34,253 nucleotides of DNA from Micromonospora matsumotoense (GTDB lineage Bacteria > Actinomycetota > Actinomycetes > Mycobacteriales > Micromonosporaceae): contig NZ_FMCU01000031.1 in the NCBI RefSeq assembly GCF_900091525.1, positions 22,570 through 56,822 on the forward strand, given 5' to 3'. The position numbers and the translations under genes were made by a program. Shown here piece by piece: positions 24,528-31,769 of the stretch. The notes beneath the pieces were generated by a model. That model made no database searches and had not been told where the DNA came from. It saw only the letters and a program-made list of their open reading frames with translations. The first letter of the stretch is position 1. Every line of letters begins with the position of its first letter.

Positions 24528-24634
24528 CGCCCCACCGCCGCCTGCCGTGGCCGGTGTCCGAGGCGCGGGATACGGCTCTCGCCACAGGCGTACCGCCGCT
24601 GTTCGGGTCACGGGTGACCAGCCGCTCGGACACG

Positions 24635-26122
24635 TTAACCCCCACGGGTGGTCTTCACCGTGGAAGAAGCGGGCTCGCCCGCCCAGACGGTCAGCGCGTT
24701 CGTGCGTTCGCTCGCCGGCTGGTCGTCGCGGCTGAGCCAGGCCACGTGGCCGTCGGGGCGAACGAGGATCTCGGTGACGCCGGCCAGGGCCGGGTGCGAT
24801 CCGGCCGAGGTCGCCCCGAGGACGACGCGGCCGGCCCAGTTGGCCACCTCACCCGTCGCCGGGCCGGCGTTGGTCAACGTGAGTAGTGCGAACGAGCCTC
24901 CGCGCAGCAGTTCGTAGACGCTGGCGTGCGAGGTCAGCGCAACGTCGGGCATGCGGGCACCGATCAGTGGTTCCGCAGATGTGCCGTACCGGGTGTCGAG
25001 TGCCGAGACCGCGCCGGCGATCCGCCGGTTGACGACGTCGATGCCGAGCAGATCGTCGAGCAACGTGCGCAGGGCGGTCGCCGGCCGTTCGTACTGCCCG
25101 ACGAGCGTCAGCTCTAGCAGCAGCGTCTGCACCTCGGTGTTGGCGGTGACGGCGGCACCGACCGGATGCCGCTCGTCGTGGTACGTGTCGAGCAGTCCGT
25201 CCGGTGCCCACCCGTGCACTGCCGCGGCCAGCTTCCAGCCGAGGTTCGCCGCGTCCTGCAGCCCGGTGTTGAGGCCCTGCCCGGCCGCCGGGAAGTGGAT
25301 GTGCGCGGCGTCGCCGGCCAACAGGACGCGGCCGGCCCGGTATCGTGCGGCGAGTCGGGTGGCGTTGCCGAAGCGGGAGAGCCAGCGGGGCTCGGCGACC
25401 CCGAAATCCGTTCCGCAGACCCGCAGCAGCGAGGCCCGGAACTCGTCGAGCGTCACCGGCGTTGACGACGGCTCCCGCATCCGTTGCGGGTCGACGGCCA
25501 CGAAGCGGGTCGTCCCGTCGCCGAGCGGGACGGCCAGCACCCCACCGGATTCGGCCCGGCCCAGGGTGGAGGCGTCCACGACGGCGAAGTCGCCGAGCAG
25601 GCCGGTGAGGGTCTCGTCGGTGCCGGGAAACTCGATCCCGGCTGCTTCCCGGACCACGCTGCGGCCACCGTCGCAGCCGACGGCATACATGGCCCGCAGC
25701 ACGGTGTCGCCGACCGTGACGGCGACACCGTCGGCGTCCTGGGAGACCCCGGTTACCGCTGCACCACGCGAGATCGGTACGCCCAGGCCCCGCACCCATT
25801 CGGTCAGCAACCGCTCGGTCTGCGCCTGGGCGAGGAACAGCGTGTACCCGTGCCGGCCGTCCAGCGCGGCGAAGTTCAGCCGGGTCGGTAGTCCCGCGAA
25901 GTGCCATCCGGGCACGGGTTTTCCCTGCGACAGGAATGTGCCGGCCAGCCCGCGCTGGTCCAGCACCTCGACGCTTCGCGGGTGCAGGGTGAGCGCCCGC
26001 GAGTGGCGCTGGGGCGAATCGCGCCGTTCCACGATCCGCACGCGGACCCCGGCCAGGGCCAGTTCCCCGGCGAGCATCAGCCCGGTGGGGCCCGCTCCCA
26101 CCACGATCACCTCGGCATCCAT
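24635..26122 (-). CDS. FAD-dependent aromatic-ring monooxygenase (rifampicin/tetracycline monooxygenase-like)
   Basis: A 495-residue class A flavoprotein hydroxylase. The FAD loop is VIVVGAGPTGLMLAGELALAG near the N-terminus, the CDGGRSVVR motif is mid-protein, and GDAAHIHFPAAGQGLNTGLQD binds the ribityl part of FAD. A thioredoxin-like C-terminal domain follows, as in polyketide hydroxylases and rifampicin monooxygenases. The start at 26122 (MDAEVIVVG) has GGGAG seven bases upstream. It is divergent from a TetR regulator across a palindromic operator, an arrangement typical of inducible detoxification of an aromatic drug or metabolite. The true substrate is unknown; it could also be a tailoring enzyme for a pathway elsewhere. 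Confidence 0.9.
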   Translation of the reverse strand: MDAEVIVVGAGPTGLMLAGELALAGVRVRIVERRDSPQRHSRALTLHPRSVEVLDQRGLAGTFLSQGKPVPGWHFAGLPTRLNFAALDGRHGYTLFLAQAQTERLLTEWVRGLGVPISRGAAVTGVSQDADGVAVTVGDTVLRAMYAVGCDGGRSVVREAAGIEFPGTDETLTGLLGDFAVVDASTLGRAESGGVLAVPLGDGTTRFVAVDPQRMREPSSTPVTLDEFRASLLRVCGTDFGVAEPRWLSRFGNATRLAARYRAGRVLLAGDAAHIHFPAAGQGLNTGLQDAANLGWKLAAAVHGWAPDGLLDTYHDERHPVGAAVTANTEVQTLLLELTLVGQYERPATALRTLLDDLLGIDVVNRRIAGAVSALDTRYGTSAEPLIGARMPDVALTSHASVYELLRGGSFALLTLTNAGPATGEVANWAGRVVLGATSAGSHPALAGVTEILVRPDGHVAWLSRDDQPASERTNALTVWAGEPASSTVKTTRGG

Positions 26123-26148
26123 CCGATACTCCCATCCCGCATGATTAA

Positions 26149-26176
26149 TGAACACCGTTCACGTGAACGTGGTTCA
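26149..26176. promoter_or_regulatory. Nested palindromic TetR operator
   Basis: A perfect 14-bp palindrome, CGTTCACGTGAACG (26156-26169), sits inside a larger one whose outer arms TGAAC (26149-26153) and GTTCA (26172-26176) share the same centre. In total 24 of 28 bases are symmetric. It fills the gap between the monooxygenase and the TetR gene and touches the TetR -10 box, so it should control both. Confidence 0.85.
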
Positions 26177-26177
26177 C

Positions 26178-26183
26178 TATAGT
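26178..26183 (+). promoter_or_regulatory. -10 box of the TetR gene, probably leaderless
   Basis: TATAGT ends seven bases before ATG 26191, so transcription would start at or very near the A of the start codon. This favours ATG 26191 over GTG 26182, which lies inside the box. Confidence 0.6.
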
Positions 26184-26190
26184 GCTGACC

Positions 26191-26856
26191 ATGGGCGCTG
26201 AGGCAACCCCCGCACCGAAATCAGGTCCGACCCGAGGTCGGCCGCCCAGGCTCGACCGTGAGCGCACCATCGACGAGGCGCTGCGCCTGCTGAACGAGGG
26301 TGGACTGGACGCGCTGACCATGCGCCGTCTCGCCGAGGCGCTGAACGCGCAGGCCGGAGCCCTCTACCGGTACTTCGCCACCAAACAGGACCTGCTCACC
26401 GCGATGGCCGAACGGATGCTCACCGGATGCGCAGACGACGCCGACGGCCCAGACTGGGCGCAGACCGTCACGGCTCTCGCCCATCGGCTGCGCGCGTCCC
26501 TGCTCGCCCACCGCGACGGCGCCCGCGTCTATGCCGGCACCCGTTCGATCGGGCCGAACACCCTGGGGTTCGCCGAGGCCGCCGTCGCGGCGCTCATCGA
26601 GGCGGATTTCGCGCCCGACGACGCCGCACGTGCGATGTTCTCGATCGTGCACTTCACCATCGGGCACACCCTTGAGGAACAAGCGGCTGCCGGCGACCTG
26701 GCCGACCTGACCCAACTGCGCAGCGCCCTGGATCCCGGGGCCTATCCCGCGTTGGCGGCAGCCGGTGCGGCACTGACCGATCCCGGCTTCGCCACCCACT
26801 TCGAATTCGGGCTCACAGCCCTGATCGACGGCCTACGTGTCGGGCTCCGAAAATAG
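26191..26856 (+). CDS. TetR-family transcriptional repressor
   Basis: A 221-residue regulator. The N-terminal helix-turn-helix reads RERTIDEALRLLNEGG, then LTMRRLAEALNAQAGALYRY and FATKQDLL, as in the classical TetR group. The C-terminal part (about 75-215) is the ligand-binding domain of the tetracycline-repressor C type. It likely represses itself and the divergent monooxygenase until a small aromatic ligand binds. The start was chosen at ATG 26191 because of the adjacent -10 box. Confidence 0.93.
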   Translation: MGAEATPAPKSGPTRGRPPRLDRERTIDEALRLLNEGGLDALTMRRLAEALNAQAGALYRYFATKQDLLTAMAERMLTGCADDADGPDWAQTVTALAHRLRASLLAHRDGARVYAGTRSIGPNTLGFAEAAVAALIEADFAPDDAARAMFSIVHFTIGHTLEEQAAAGDLADLTQLRSALDPGAYPALAAAGAALTDPGFATHFEFGLTALIDGLRVGLRK

Positions 26857-27491
26857 GCCGGGAATCCCTGTCCTGGGCATGACAGTGGTCGGCTGAGGCC
26901 GAGGTGAGGGACCTTCCGGCAGGCTACGGCTGGCTCGGTGTGTCGTCATCGGCGGCTGGCCGCTGCGGCGAACTGGTCCACGTCGACGTCAGACAACTCG
27001 GCAACATCCCCGACGGCGGCGGCCACACAAGGTCCCCGGCCGGCATCGCCGCCGGGGTGGAGCGCGGGCCGAGCCGAGGCAGGGGATCGGGTGCAGTCCC
27101 AGACGACCGGCGGGGTGCCGTTGGCGGTGTTGCTGCTCGGCACGTCGAGGCAGCGCCCCGATAGATGCTGACCAGGCTGGTCGGCGTCGGCGTCGGCGTC
27201 GGCGGATCGCCGGTGACGCCGCCGCTGGCCCGGTAGACCACCGTGCCGTGCGCGGGCACGCTCGCGCTGATCGTGCCGCTGCTGGCCGTCGTGACACCGC
27301 TCAAGGCATCCACCAGAGGATCCGCTCTTGCCGATGGCCGCGGCCGTGTGCACGAACCGGCAGCAGGTAGCCACCGCTTTATCAAGCGGGGGAGACCCAC
27401 AGCGGGCTGCCCCGGTAGCTCTCCGGCTCACCGGGCGAGTCGGTGGCGCGAACACCAGGGCCGGGAGCCGTGGCGTTCGCGCCGCCGCTCG
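26857..27491. other. Gap without an intact gene
   Basis: Apart from the glycosidase relic at 27089-27319, this stretch shows no convincing coding frame. A small inverted repeat, CCGCTT/AAGCGG, lies near 27376-27391 downstream of the M23 gene and could act as a weak terminator. Confidence 0.5.
27089..27319 (-). pseudogene. Frameshifted relic of a secreted glycosidase with ricin-type lectin end
   Basis: On the minus strand one frame gives LVDALSGVTTASSGTISA, then SVPAHGTVVYRASGGV and a Pro/Thr linker, much like the tail of GH27-type alpha-galactosidases. Near 27160 the frame breaks, and another frame continues with SGRCLDVPSSNTANGTPPVV and WDCT, which is the opening of a ricin-B repeat. Neither frame has a proper start or a full domain. 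The gene has lost its 5' end, has at least one frameshift and fades out after 27089. Confidence 0.65.
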
Positions 27492-28694
27492 TCAGTAGCT
27501 GCAGCCTGAGGTCGGCAGGCTGGTCACCGGCGGGGGCGCGGCCCCGTCGTACACGGCCAGAAGCCACGGCTGGGGGCAGCGGCTGCCGCCGCCCACCTGG
27601 ATCGCCAGGTGCAGGTGTGGTCCGGTGGAGTTGCCGGTGTTGCCCGTGTCGCCAATCTGCTGACCTGCGGACACCTGTGCGCCGGACCCGACACGGTGGG
27701 CGGAGAAGTGGCAGTACGTGAAGACCGCGCCGAGCGCGGTGAGCGTGGCGCCATTGCCGCAGCTGGCGTTGGAGAACGTCTGGACGGTGCCAGCCGCCAC
27801 GGCCAGGGCCGGCGTTCCCGTCGGGACCCCGATGTCGACGGCCGGGTAGTCATGATGCGGGTCGTCGTACCTGCTGCGGGGCGCGGCGCTACGCGGCAGC
27901 GGAAGCGAGTGCTGCCCGACGACGGTGTTGGTGTACCAGATCGCCGTGGCGCCCTGGTACAGCACGAGGTTGCCGTCGTTCTGCAGTACCAGGTGGACTC
28001 CGGTCCGGCCGGGTGTGTTGGTCTGCCAGATGAACGTGCCGTTGGCCCGGTACAGGACCAGGTTGCCGTCGGTCTGCATGTCCAGGTAGGCGCCCGGATG
28101 GCCATCGGTGTCGGTCTGCCACGAGTATGAGCCGTTCGGCCGGTAGAGGACCAGGTTGCCGTCGGTCTGCATGGCCAGCTTGTGGCGCCTGTCCGCCGAA
28201 TACATGTCCTGACCGGGCGTCAACCGCTCACCCGGCGACAGGACGCTCTTGGGGATCCAGGTGTCGGTCTGCCACAGCACCCGGCCGGACTGCAGCAGCA
28301 CGAGGTTGCCGTCGTCCTGCAGTTCGAGGCGGGCTCCGGTCCGGCCGGGTGTGTTGGTCTGCCAGATGAACGTGCCGTTGGCCCGGTACAGGACCAGGTT
28401 GCCGTCGGTCTGCATGTCCAGGTAGGCGCCCGGATGGCCATCGGTGTCGGTCTGCCACGAGTATGAGCCGTCCGGCCGGTAGAGGACCAGGTTGCCGTCG
28501 GTCTGCATGGCCAACCTGTGCTGCCGGTTGCCGGAGAGCAGATACTGCCCGCCGGTGAGTCGTTCGCCAGGGCCCAACAGGCGGGTGCCGTGAGCCGCTT
28601 GGACGGGCGATGCGGCGGCGGCGATCACGCCGACCGTCATGATTGCCGCCGACACGGCTCCGGCGATCGCGCGCCGCCATCGTGCTGCTGTCAC
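27492..28694 (-). CDS. Secreted B-lectin / M23 metallopeptidase
   Basis: A 400-residue exported protein. Signal peptide about 1-33 (ending PVQAAH). Two bulb-type (GNA-like) lectin domains of about 110 residues follow, each with several QxDGNLVLY-type mannose-binding motifs such as MQTDGNLVLYR and LQNDGNLVLYQ. The C-terminal domain (about 275-400) is an M23/LytM-type peptidase: HHDYPAVDIGVPTGTPALAV and NSTGPHLHLAI carry the expected zinc-binding His/Asp residues, and a YCHF motif lies between. It may bind a glycan and cut peptidoglycan cross-links, of its own or another cell. GTG at 28694 has AGGAG eight bases upstream. The lectin domains are almost identical at DNA level over 175 bp. Confidence 0.92.
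   Translation of the reverse strand: MTAARWRRAIAGAVSAAIMTVGVIAAAASPVQAAHGTRLLGPGERLTGGQYLLSGNRQHRLAMQTDGNLVLYRPDGSYSWQTDTDGHPGAYLDMQTDGNLVLYRANGTFIWQTNTPGRTGARLELQDDGNLVLLQSGRVLWQTDTWIPKSVLSPGERLTPGQDMYSADRRHKLAMQTDGNLVLYRPNGSYSWQTDTDGHPGAYLDMQTDGNLVLYRANGTFIWQTNTPGRTGVHLVLQNDGNLVLYQGATAIWYTNTVVGQHSLPLPRSAAPRSRYDDPHHDYPAVDIGVPTGTPALAVAAGTVQTFSNASCGNGATLTALGAVFTYCHFSAHRVGSGAQVSAGQQIGDTGNTGNSTGPHLHLAIQVGGGSRCPQPWLLAVYDGAAPPPVTSLPTSGCSY
27999..28173 (-). repeat. Lectin-domain direct repeat, copy 2
   Basis: This segment repeats 28335-28509 at an offset of 336 bp (112 codons), with about one mismatch in 175 bp. Silent positions are preserved too. Confidence 0.9.
28335..28509 (-). repeat. Lectin-domain direct repeat, copy 1
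   Basis: Partner of 27999-28173. The flanking parts of the two lectin domains are more divergent, so the identity is local. Confidence 0.9.
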
Positions 28695-28829
28695 TGTTCG
28701 TCTCCTCAGGGGTCCGGGCCGCTGCCCCGGAACGTGGTCTCACCGGTTCTGCGGCGAGGGTCTGGCGGTGCGTCCGGTCCGCGTCCACAGCCGGCACCCG
28801 TGGAGGTGTCGGCGCGGTCGTCGATTCTG

Positions 28830-29132
28830 ATGGAGCGCGTCGAGCCCGGGTTCGAGCTGATCGGTATGGTCGCCGAACGTCGGTCAACCGGGGTCGCTGC
28901 CCTGTGGCAGCCGGCAGAGGTCCCGGCGCGAGGATGGCTCCGTGGACGCCCGGCCGAGGACGGCACGGTCGCCGCCACCCAGGCCGGACCTACCGTGGAA
29001 GTCCTGTGCCATCGGCCCGAGTGGCGCACCTCGGCTGGCAGTGCGGTTGCCCTACCGGCCCTGCGGCGGCGGGTTCGCGTCGAGCAGCGCCACAGCCACC
29101 GGCCGTTCGGACTCCGCCCGGCCACCGGCTGA
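28830..29132 (+). CDS. Doubtful small unknown protein
   Basis: A 100-codon frame starting MERVEPGFELIGMVAERRST. The first half has third-position GC close to real genes; the second half becomes Arg-rich and less gene-like. No ribosome site is seen and I recognise no family. It could be a remnant. Confidence 0.25.
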   Translation: MERVEPGFELIGMVAERRSTGVAALWQPAEVPARGWLRGRPAEDGTVAATQAGPTVEVLCHRPEWRTSAGSAVALPALRRRVRVEQRHSHRPFGLRPATG

Positions 29133-29425
29133 GCCTGTCAAAGGATTGATCATTCGGTCCCTTGCCGGGTCGGACGGTGCCGCCCTTGTGTGACGAGTCC
29201 AACGACGCAGGAGCGTCCAACGCCGGGCACACAATACATGTACATCTGTCACTTGGGTGCGACGCCGCCAAGCCATAGCTGGGGATGCGTCAGGGCCTGA
29301 CTGGTGTCCATTTCGCCAGGCTGGCCGCCTGGCCTCCCTGGCTGGTCAGCTGCCGACTCGGCCAGATCCGGTTCGTACCGGGTCGGGTGGATGGTTGACC
29401 CGGCAACGAGGAGGCGGCTGGCTAC

Positions 29426-29431
29426 TAGCCT
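29426..29431 (+). promoter_or_regulatory. Possible -10 box of a leaderless gene
   Basis: TAGCCT lies seven bases before ATG 29439, the spacing expected for leaderless actinobacterial transcripts. The hexamer is a weak match and no -35 is evident at the right distance. Confidence 0.3.
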
Positions 29432-29438
29432 GGCAAGC

Positions 29439-29828
29439 ATGGCCCCGGTCCGCACCCCCGCCTGGCGCACCCCGGTCCGCGACGTCCAGGCCACCGCTGG
29501 CTCTCAGACCAACTGCAGCGGCTTCGCCCGCGCGGTAGCGGACTTCGAGCCGCAGCCAGACCCCTCGGACGGCTTCGCCTTCGTGGTCGCGCTCGAGGAG
29601 CGGCCCGGCGCGTTCCACGACGACGAGCTGGCCGCGTGGTGCTGTGAACACGTCGAGTCGGGCGTCCGAGCGGAGTTGGCCGAGCACTTCGGCGGGATGC
29701 TGCCCCCGGTGCGGGTGGTGCTACGGCGGGTGCTGCAACACCCGGTCGACTCCAACGAACCACGCAACCGGGAGGCTGGCCGGCGCTTGGTGCTCCGCGC
29801 GCTGGAGACGCTCGAGTCCGCACCGTAG
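29439..29828 (+). CDS. Small unknown protein
   Basis: A 129-residue soluble acidic-to-neutral protein starting MAPVRTPAWRTPVRDVQATA and containing GFAFVVALEERPGAFHDDEL and LPPVRVVLRRVLQHPVDSNE. Third-position GC is high and the composition is balanced, so it is probably real. There is no signal peptide or membrane segment. The start is uncertain: the frame is open back to 29304, but ATG 29439 is where gene-like sequence begins and it follows a possible -10 box. Family and role are not recognised. Confidence 0.6.
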   Translation: MAPVRTPAWRTPVRDVQATAGSQTNCSGFARAVADFEPQPDPSDGFAFVVALEERPGAFHDDELAAWCCEHVESGVRAELAEHFGGMLPPVRVVLRRVLQHPVDSNEPRNREAGRRLVLRALETLESAP

Positions 29829-30073
29829 TCGCCCGGAGCCACTGGTGAACTGGGCGAACACCACCGCCGCGGCTTACCGGGAACTGTGGGGACGATGTGG
29901 CCATGGCGAACTCCCGTCAAAAGGCAGGAGGGGCCGGCGCGCCGGGCAGCGGAGTGCGGGGGATGGGGGGATCGAGAGAGGTGCGCGTCCGCGCGGGTGC
30001 TACCGCCGCTCGTCAGCGACGGCTGGTGCGGGCCTCGGGTGACGTGCCGCGGGAGGTGGACGATCGACGCTGA

Positions 30074-31204
30074 TCAGGGCCGGGTGGAGGGGACTTCGCT
30101 GCCGGCGGGCTGACCGTGTGGGCCACCGTGGGGGTGGGGGGTCGCTCGGCGGCCCTGTTCCGGGATCGGCCGGGGCGGTGGTGGCGCCGTCGAGGCGCGG
30201 ACGACGAGTTCGACCGGTGGGTCGGCCGCCGGTGGAAGCTCGACGCCCGGCTTCTCGATGACCTGTACCAGCAGCGCGAGGCCCTGCCGCGCGACGGCGT
30301 CGAACGGCTGCCGCAGGGTGGTGAGCGGGGGAGTGACGTAGGCGGCGACCGGGATGTCGTCGAACCCGACGACGCTGATGTCCTCGGGCATCCGGCGCCC
30401 GGCCTCGAGCTGCGCGCGGATGAGACCGATCGCCATGTCGTCGTTCGCGGCGAACACCGCGGTCACGGTGCCGTCGCCGGCCAGTTCCCGGCCCGCCGCG
30501 TAGCCGGACGCGGCCGACCAGTCGCCCTCGACGACCGGCGGCTCGTCCGCGCCGTGGGCCCGCAGCGCCTCGCGCCAGCCGGCGAGGCGGTCCCGTGCCG
30601 AATACCACCGCTGCGGGCCGGCCAGGTGATGGACGGTCGCGTGCCCCAACTCCAGCAGGTGCTCGGTCGCGGCCCGCGCGAGCCGGCCCGCGCCGACCCT
30701 GGCGGTCACCACCTGCGGCGCGGTGAAGGTGGGCGGCGCGCCCAGGACCAGGACCGGCACGTCCACGCTGATGATGCCGACGCCCTCGTCGATCGGCTCG
30801 GAGATGACGACGCCGTCCACGCCCTGGTCCAGCAGCGACGCCAGGGCGCTCGCGATGCCGCCCGGGTCGCCCTCGATCGTGGTGGCCACCCGCAGCGTGT
30901 AGCCCATCTTCCGGACCGCCCGCTCGATGCCCATGAGCCACGACGCCGGCCCGTACAAGGCGCTGCCGAGCGTCACCACGCCGATCGACCGGGTCCGCCC
31001 GGAGGCCAGCGCCCGGGCCGCCTGGTTGCGCCGGTAGCCGAGCTCCTCGGCGGCGTCCAGCACCCGCCGGCGCAGGTCGGCCGAGACATACGGCTCGTCG
31101 TTGAGGACCCTGGACACCGTCTTCTGGGAGACGCCGGCCAGCCGCGCGACGTCCACGCTGCGCGGCGTCGGAGGGCTTCCACCCGGCCTCACCAGTCGCG
31201 TCAT
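30074..31204 (-). CDS. LacI-family transcriptional regulator
   Basis: A 376-residue repressor. The N-terminal helix-turn-helix and hinge read SVDVARLAGVSQKTVSRVLN, then VLDAAEELGYRRNQAARALA. The sugar-binding core follows (VFAANDDMAIGLIRAQLEAG, VVGFDDIPVAAYVTPPLTTL), typical of periplasmic-binding-protein-like regulators. The C-terminal 40 residues are a Pro/His-rich tail beyond the usual family end. ATG at 31204 has GGGAGG five bases upstream. It diverges from the GH2-type glycosidase gene and is likely to sense a sugar released by that enzyme; this is an inference from position. Confidence 0.93.
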   Translation of the reverse strand: MTRLVRPGGSPPTPRSVDVARLAGVSQKTVSRVLNDEPYVSADLRRRVLDAAEELGYRRNQAARALASGRTRSIGVVTLGSALYGPASWLMGIERAVRKMGYTLRVATTIEGDPGGIASALASLLDQGVDGVVISEPIDEGVGIISVDVPVLVLGAPPTFTAPQVVTARVGAGRLARAATEHLLELGHATVHHLAGPQRWYSARDRLAGWREALRAHGADEPPVVEGDWSAASGYAAGRELAGDGTVTAVFAANDDMAIGLIRAQLEAGRRMPEDISVVGFDDIPVAAYVTPPLTTLRQPFDAVARQGLALLVQVIEKPGVELPPAADPPVELVVRASTAPPPPRPIPEQGRRATPHPHGGPHGQPAGSEVPSTRP

Positions 31205-31235
31205 GGCACCTCCCGTCGCCGGCCATAGTCCTGTA

Positions 31236-31263
31236 TGATTGCGCTGTCATGTCTACGCAATCA
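31236..31263. promoter_or_regulatory. Inverted repeat upstream of the LacI gene, possible operator
   Basis: TGATTGCG (31236-31243) and CGCAATCA (31256-31263) form perfect 8-base arms around a 12-base spacer, 32 bp upstream of the LacI start. The wide spacer is unusual for a LacI site, which normally has a central CG. Confidence 0.4.
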
Positions 31264-31595
31264 GACACTCACCGTAAAGAATCAGTAACCCGCCCGTGAG
31301 GCTGGCGAAGCACGCTCCTTGTCAACACCCTAACCCCAGTTTCGAACCGAACAGGGCGGGCCGGGGCGCCTGCCGACTTCGCCGAGGACCGCAGTGCTGT
31401 CCACGCCTTCGACGTGGACATGCGGCCGGGTGCCATAGAGGCGAATCGGTTCGCTAATCGACCGGTGCCGCGTCGGTGGACCGGCGACACGGAATGCCGG
31501 AGCGCGATGCCCTGGCATTCCGGAAGGGTCGTACTCATCGGCGGCCGCTCGACGTTTGCAAGGCGTCAGGAGCAGGAAGTAACCGTCTCGAAACC

Positions 31596-31626
31596 TTGAC
31601 TTCACGCTCGTCGCACGCATTAATAC
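31596..31626 (+). promoter_or_regulatory. Candidate promoter of the GH2-type gene
   Basis: TTGACT (31596-31601) is followed after 18-19 bases by TTAATA/TAATAC (31620-31626). This is the only AT-rich patch in the 565-bp divergent gap and lies about 145 bp before the start codon. Confidence 0.5.
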
Positions 31627-31638
31627 ATATCTATGTAT
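31623..31638. promoter_or_regulatory. AT-rich palindrome overlapping the GH2 promoter
   Basis: ATACATA-TC-TATGTAT is a perfect 7-base inverted repeat with a two-base centre. It overlaps the candidate -10 and start point, an ideal place for repressor binding. Confidence 0.5.
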
Positions 31639-31769
31639 CCGGGCTGCAGCCACCCTTCCCGGGTGGTCGGCGACGCCGGCAGATTTGTCGAATCGGTTCG
31701 AGTGTCGGCCTTGAAGCTGCGCCCTGAACCGGTGTAGCGGAGCTGGCGCACGAGTCACAGGAGGTAACC

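Larger units (their letters stand above)
28695..29438. other. Long stretch with little recognisable content
   Basis: It contains the M23 gene's leader and one doubtful plus-strand frame (28830-29132). No RNA gene, repeat or mobile element is visible. Confidence 0.5.

Noticed and set aside
27999..28509. A CRISPR array or mobile element from the spaced repeats
   Set aside because: There are only two copies, in frame, and they encode lectin motifs; there is no spacer pattern and no transposase.
29902..30073. A small Arg/Gly-rich plus-strand frame before the end of the LacI gene
   Set aside because: It has low-complexity composition and no ribosome site, and I recognise no similarity; it is probably intergenic sequence.
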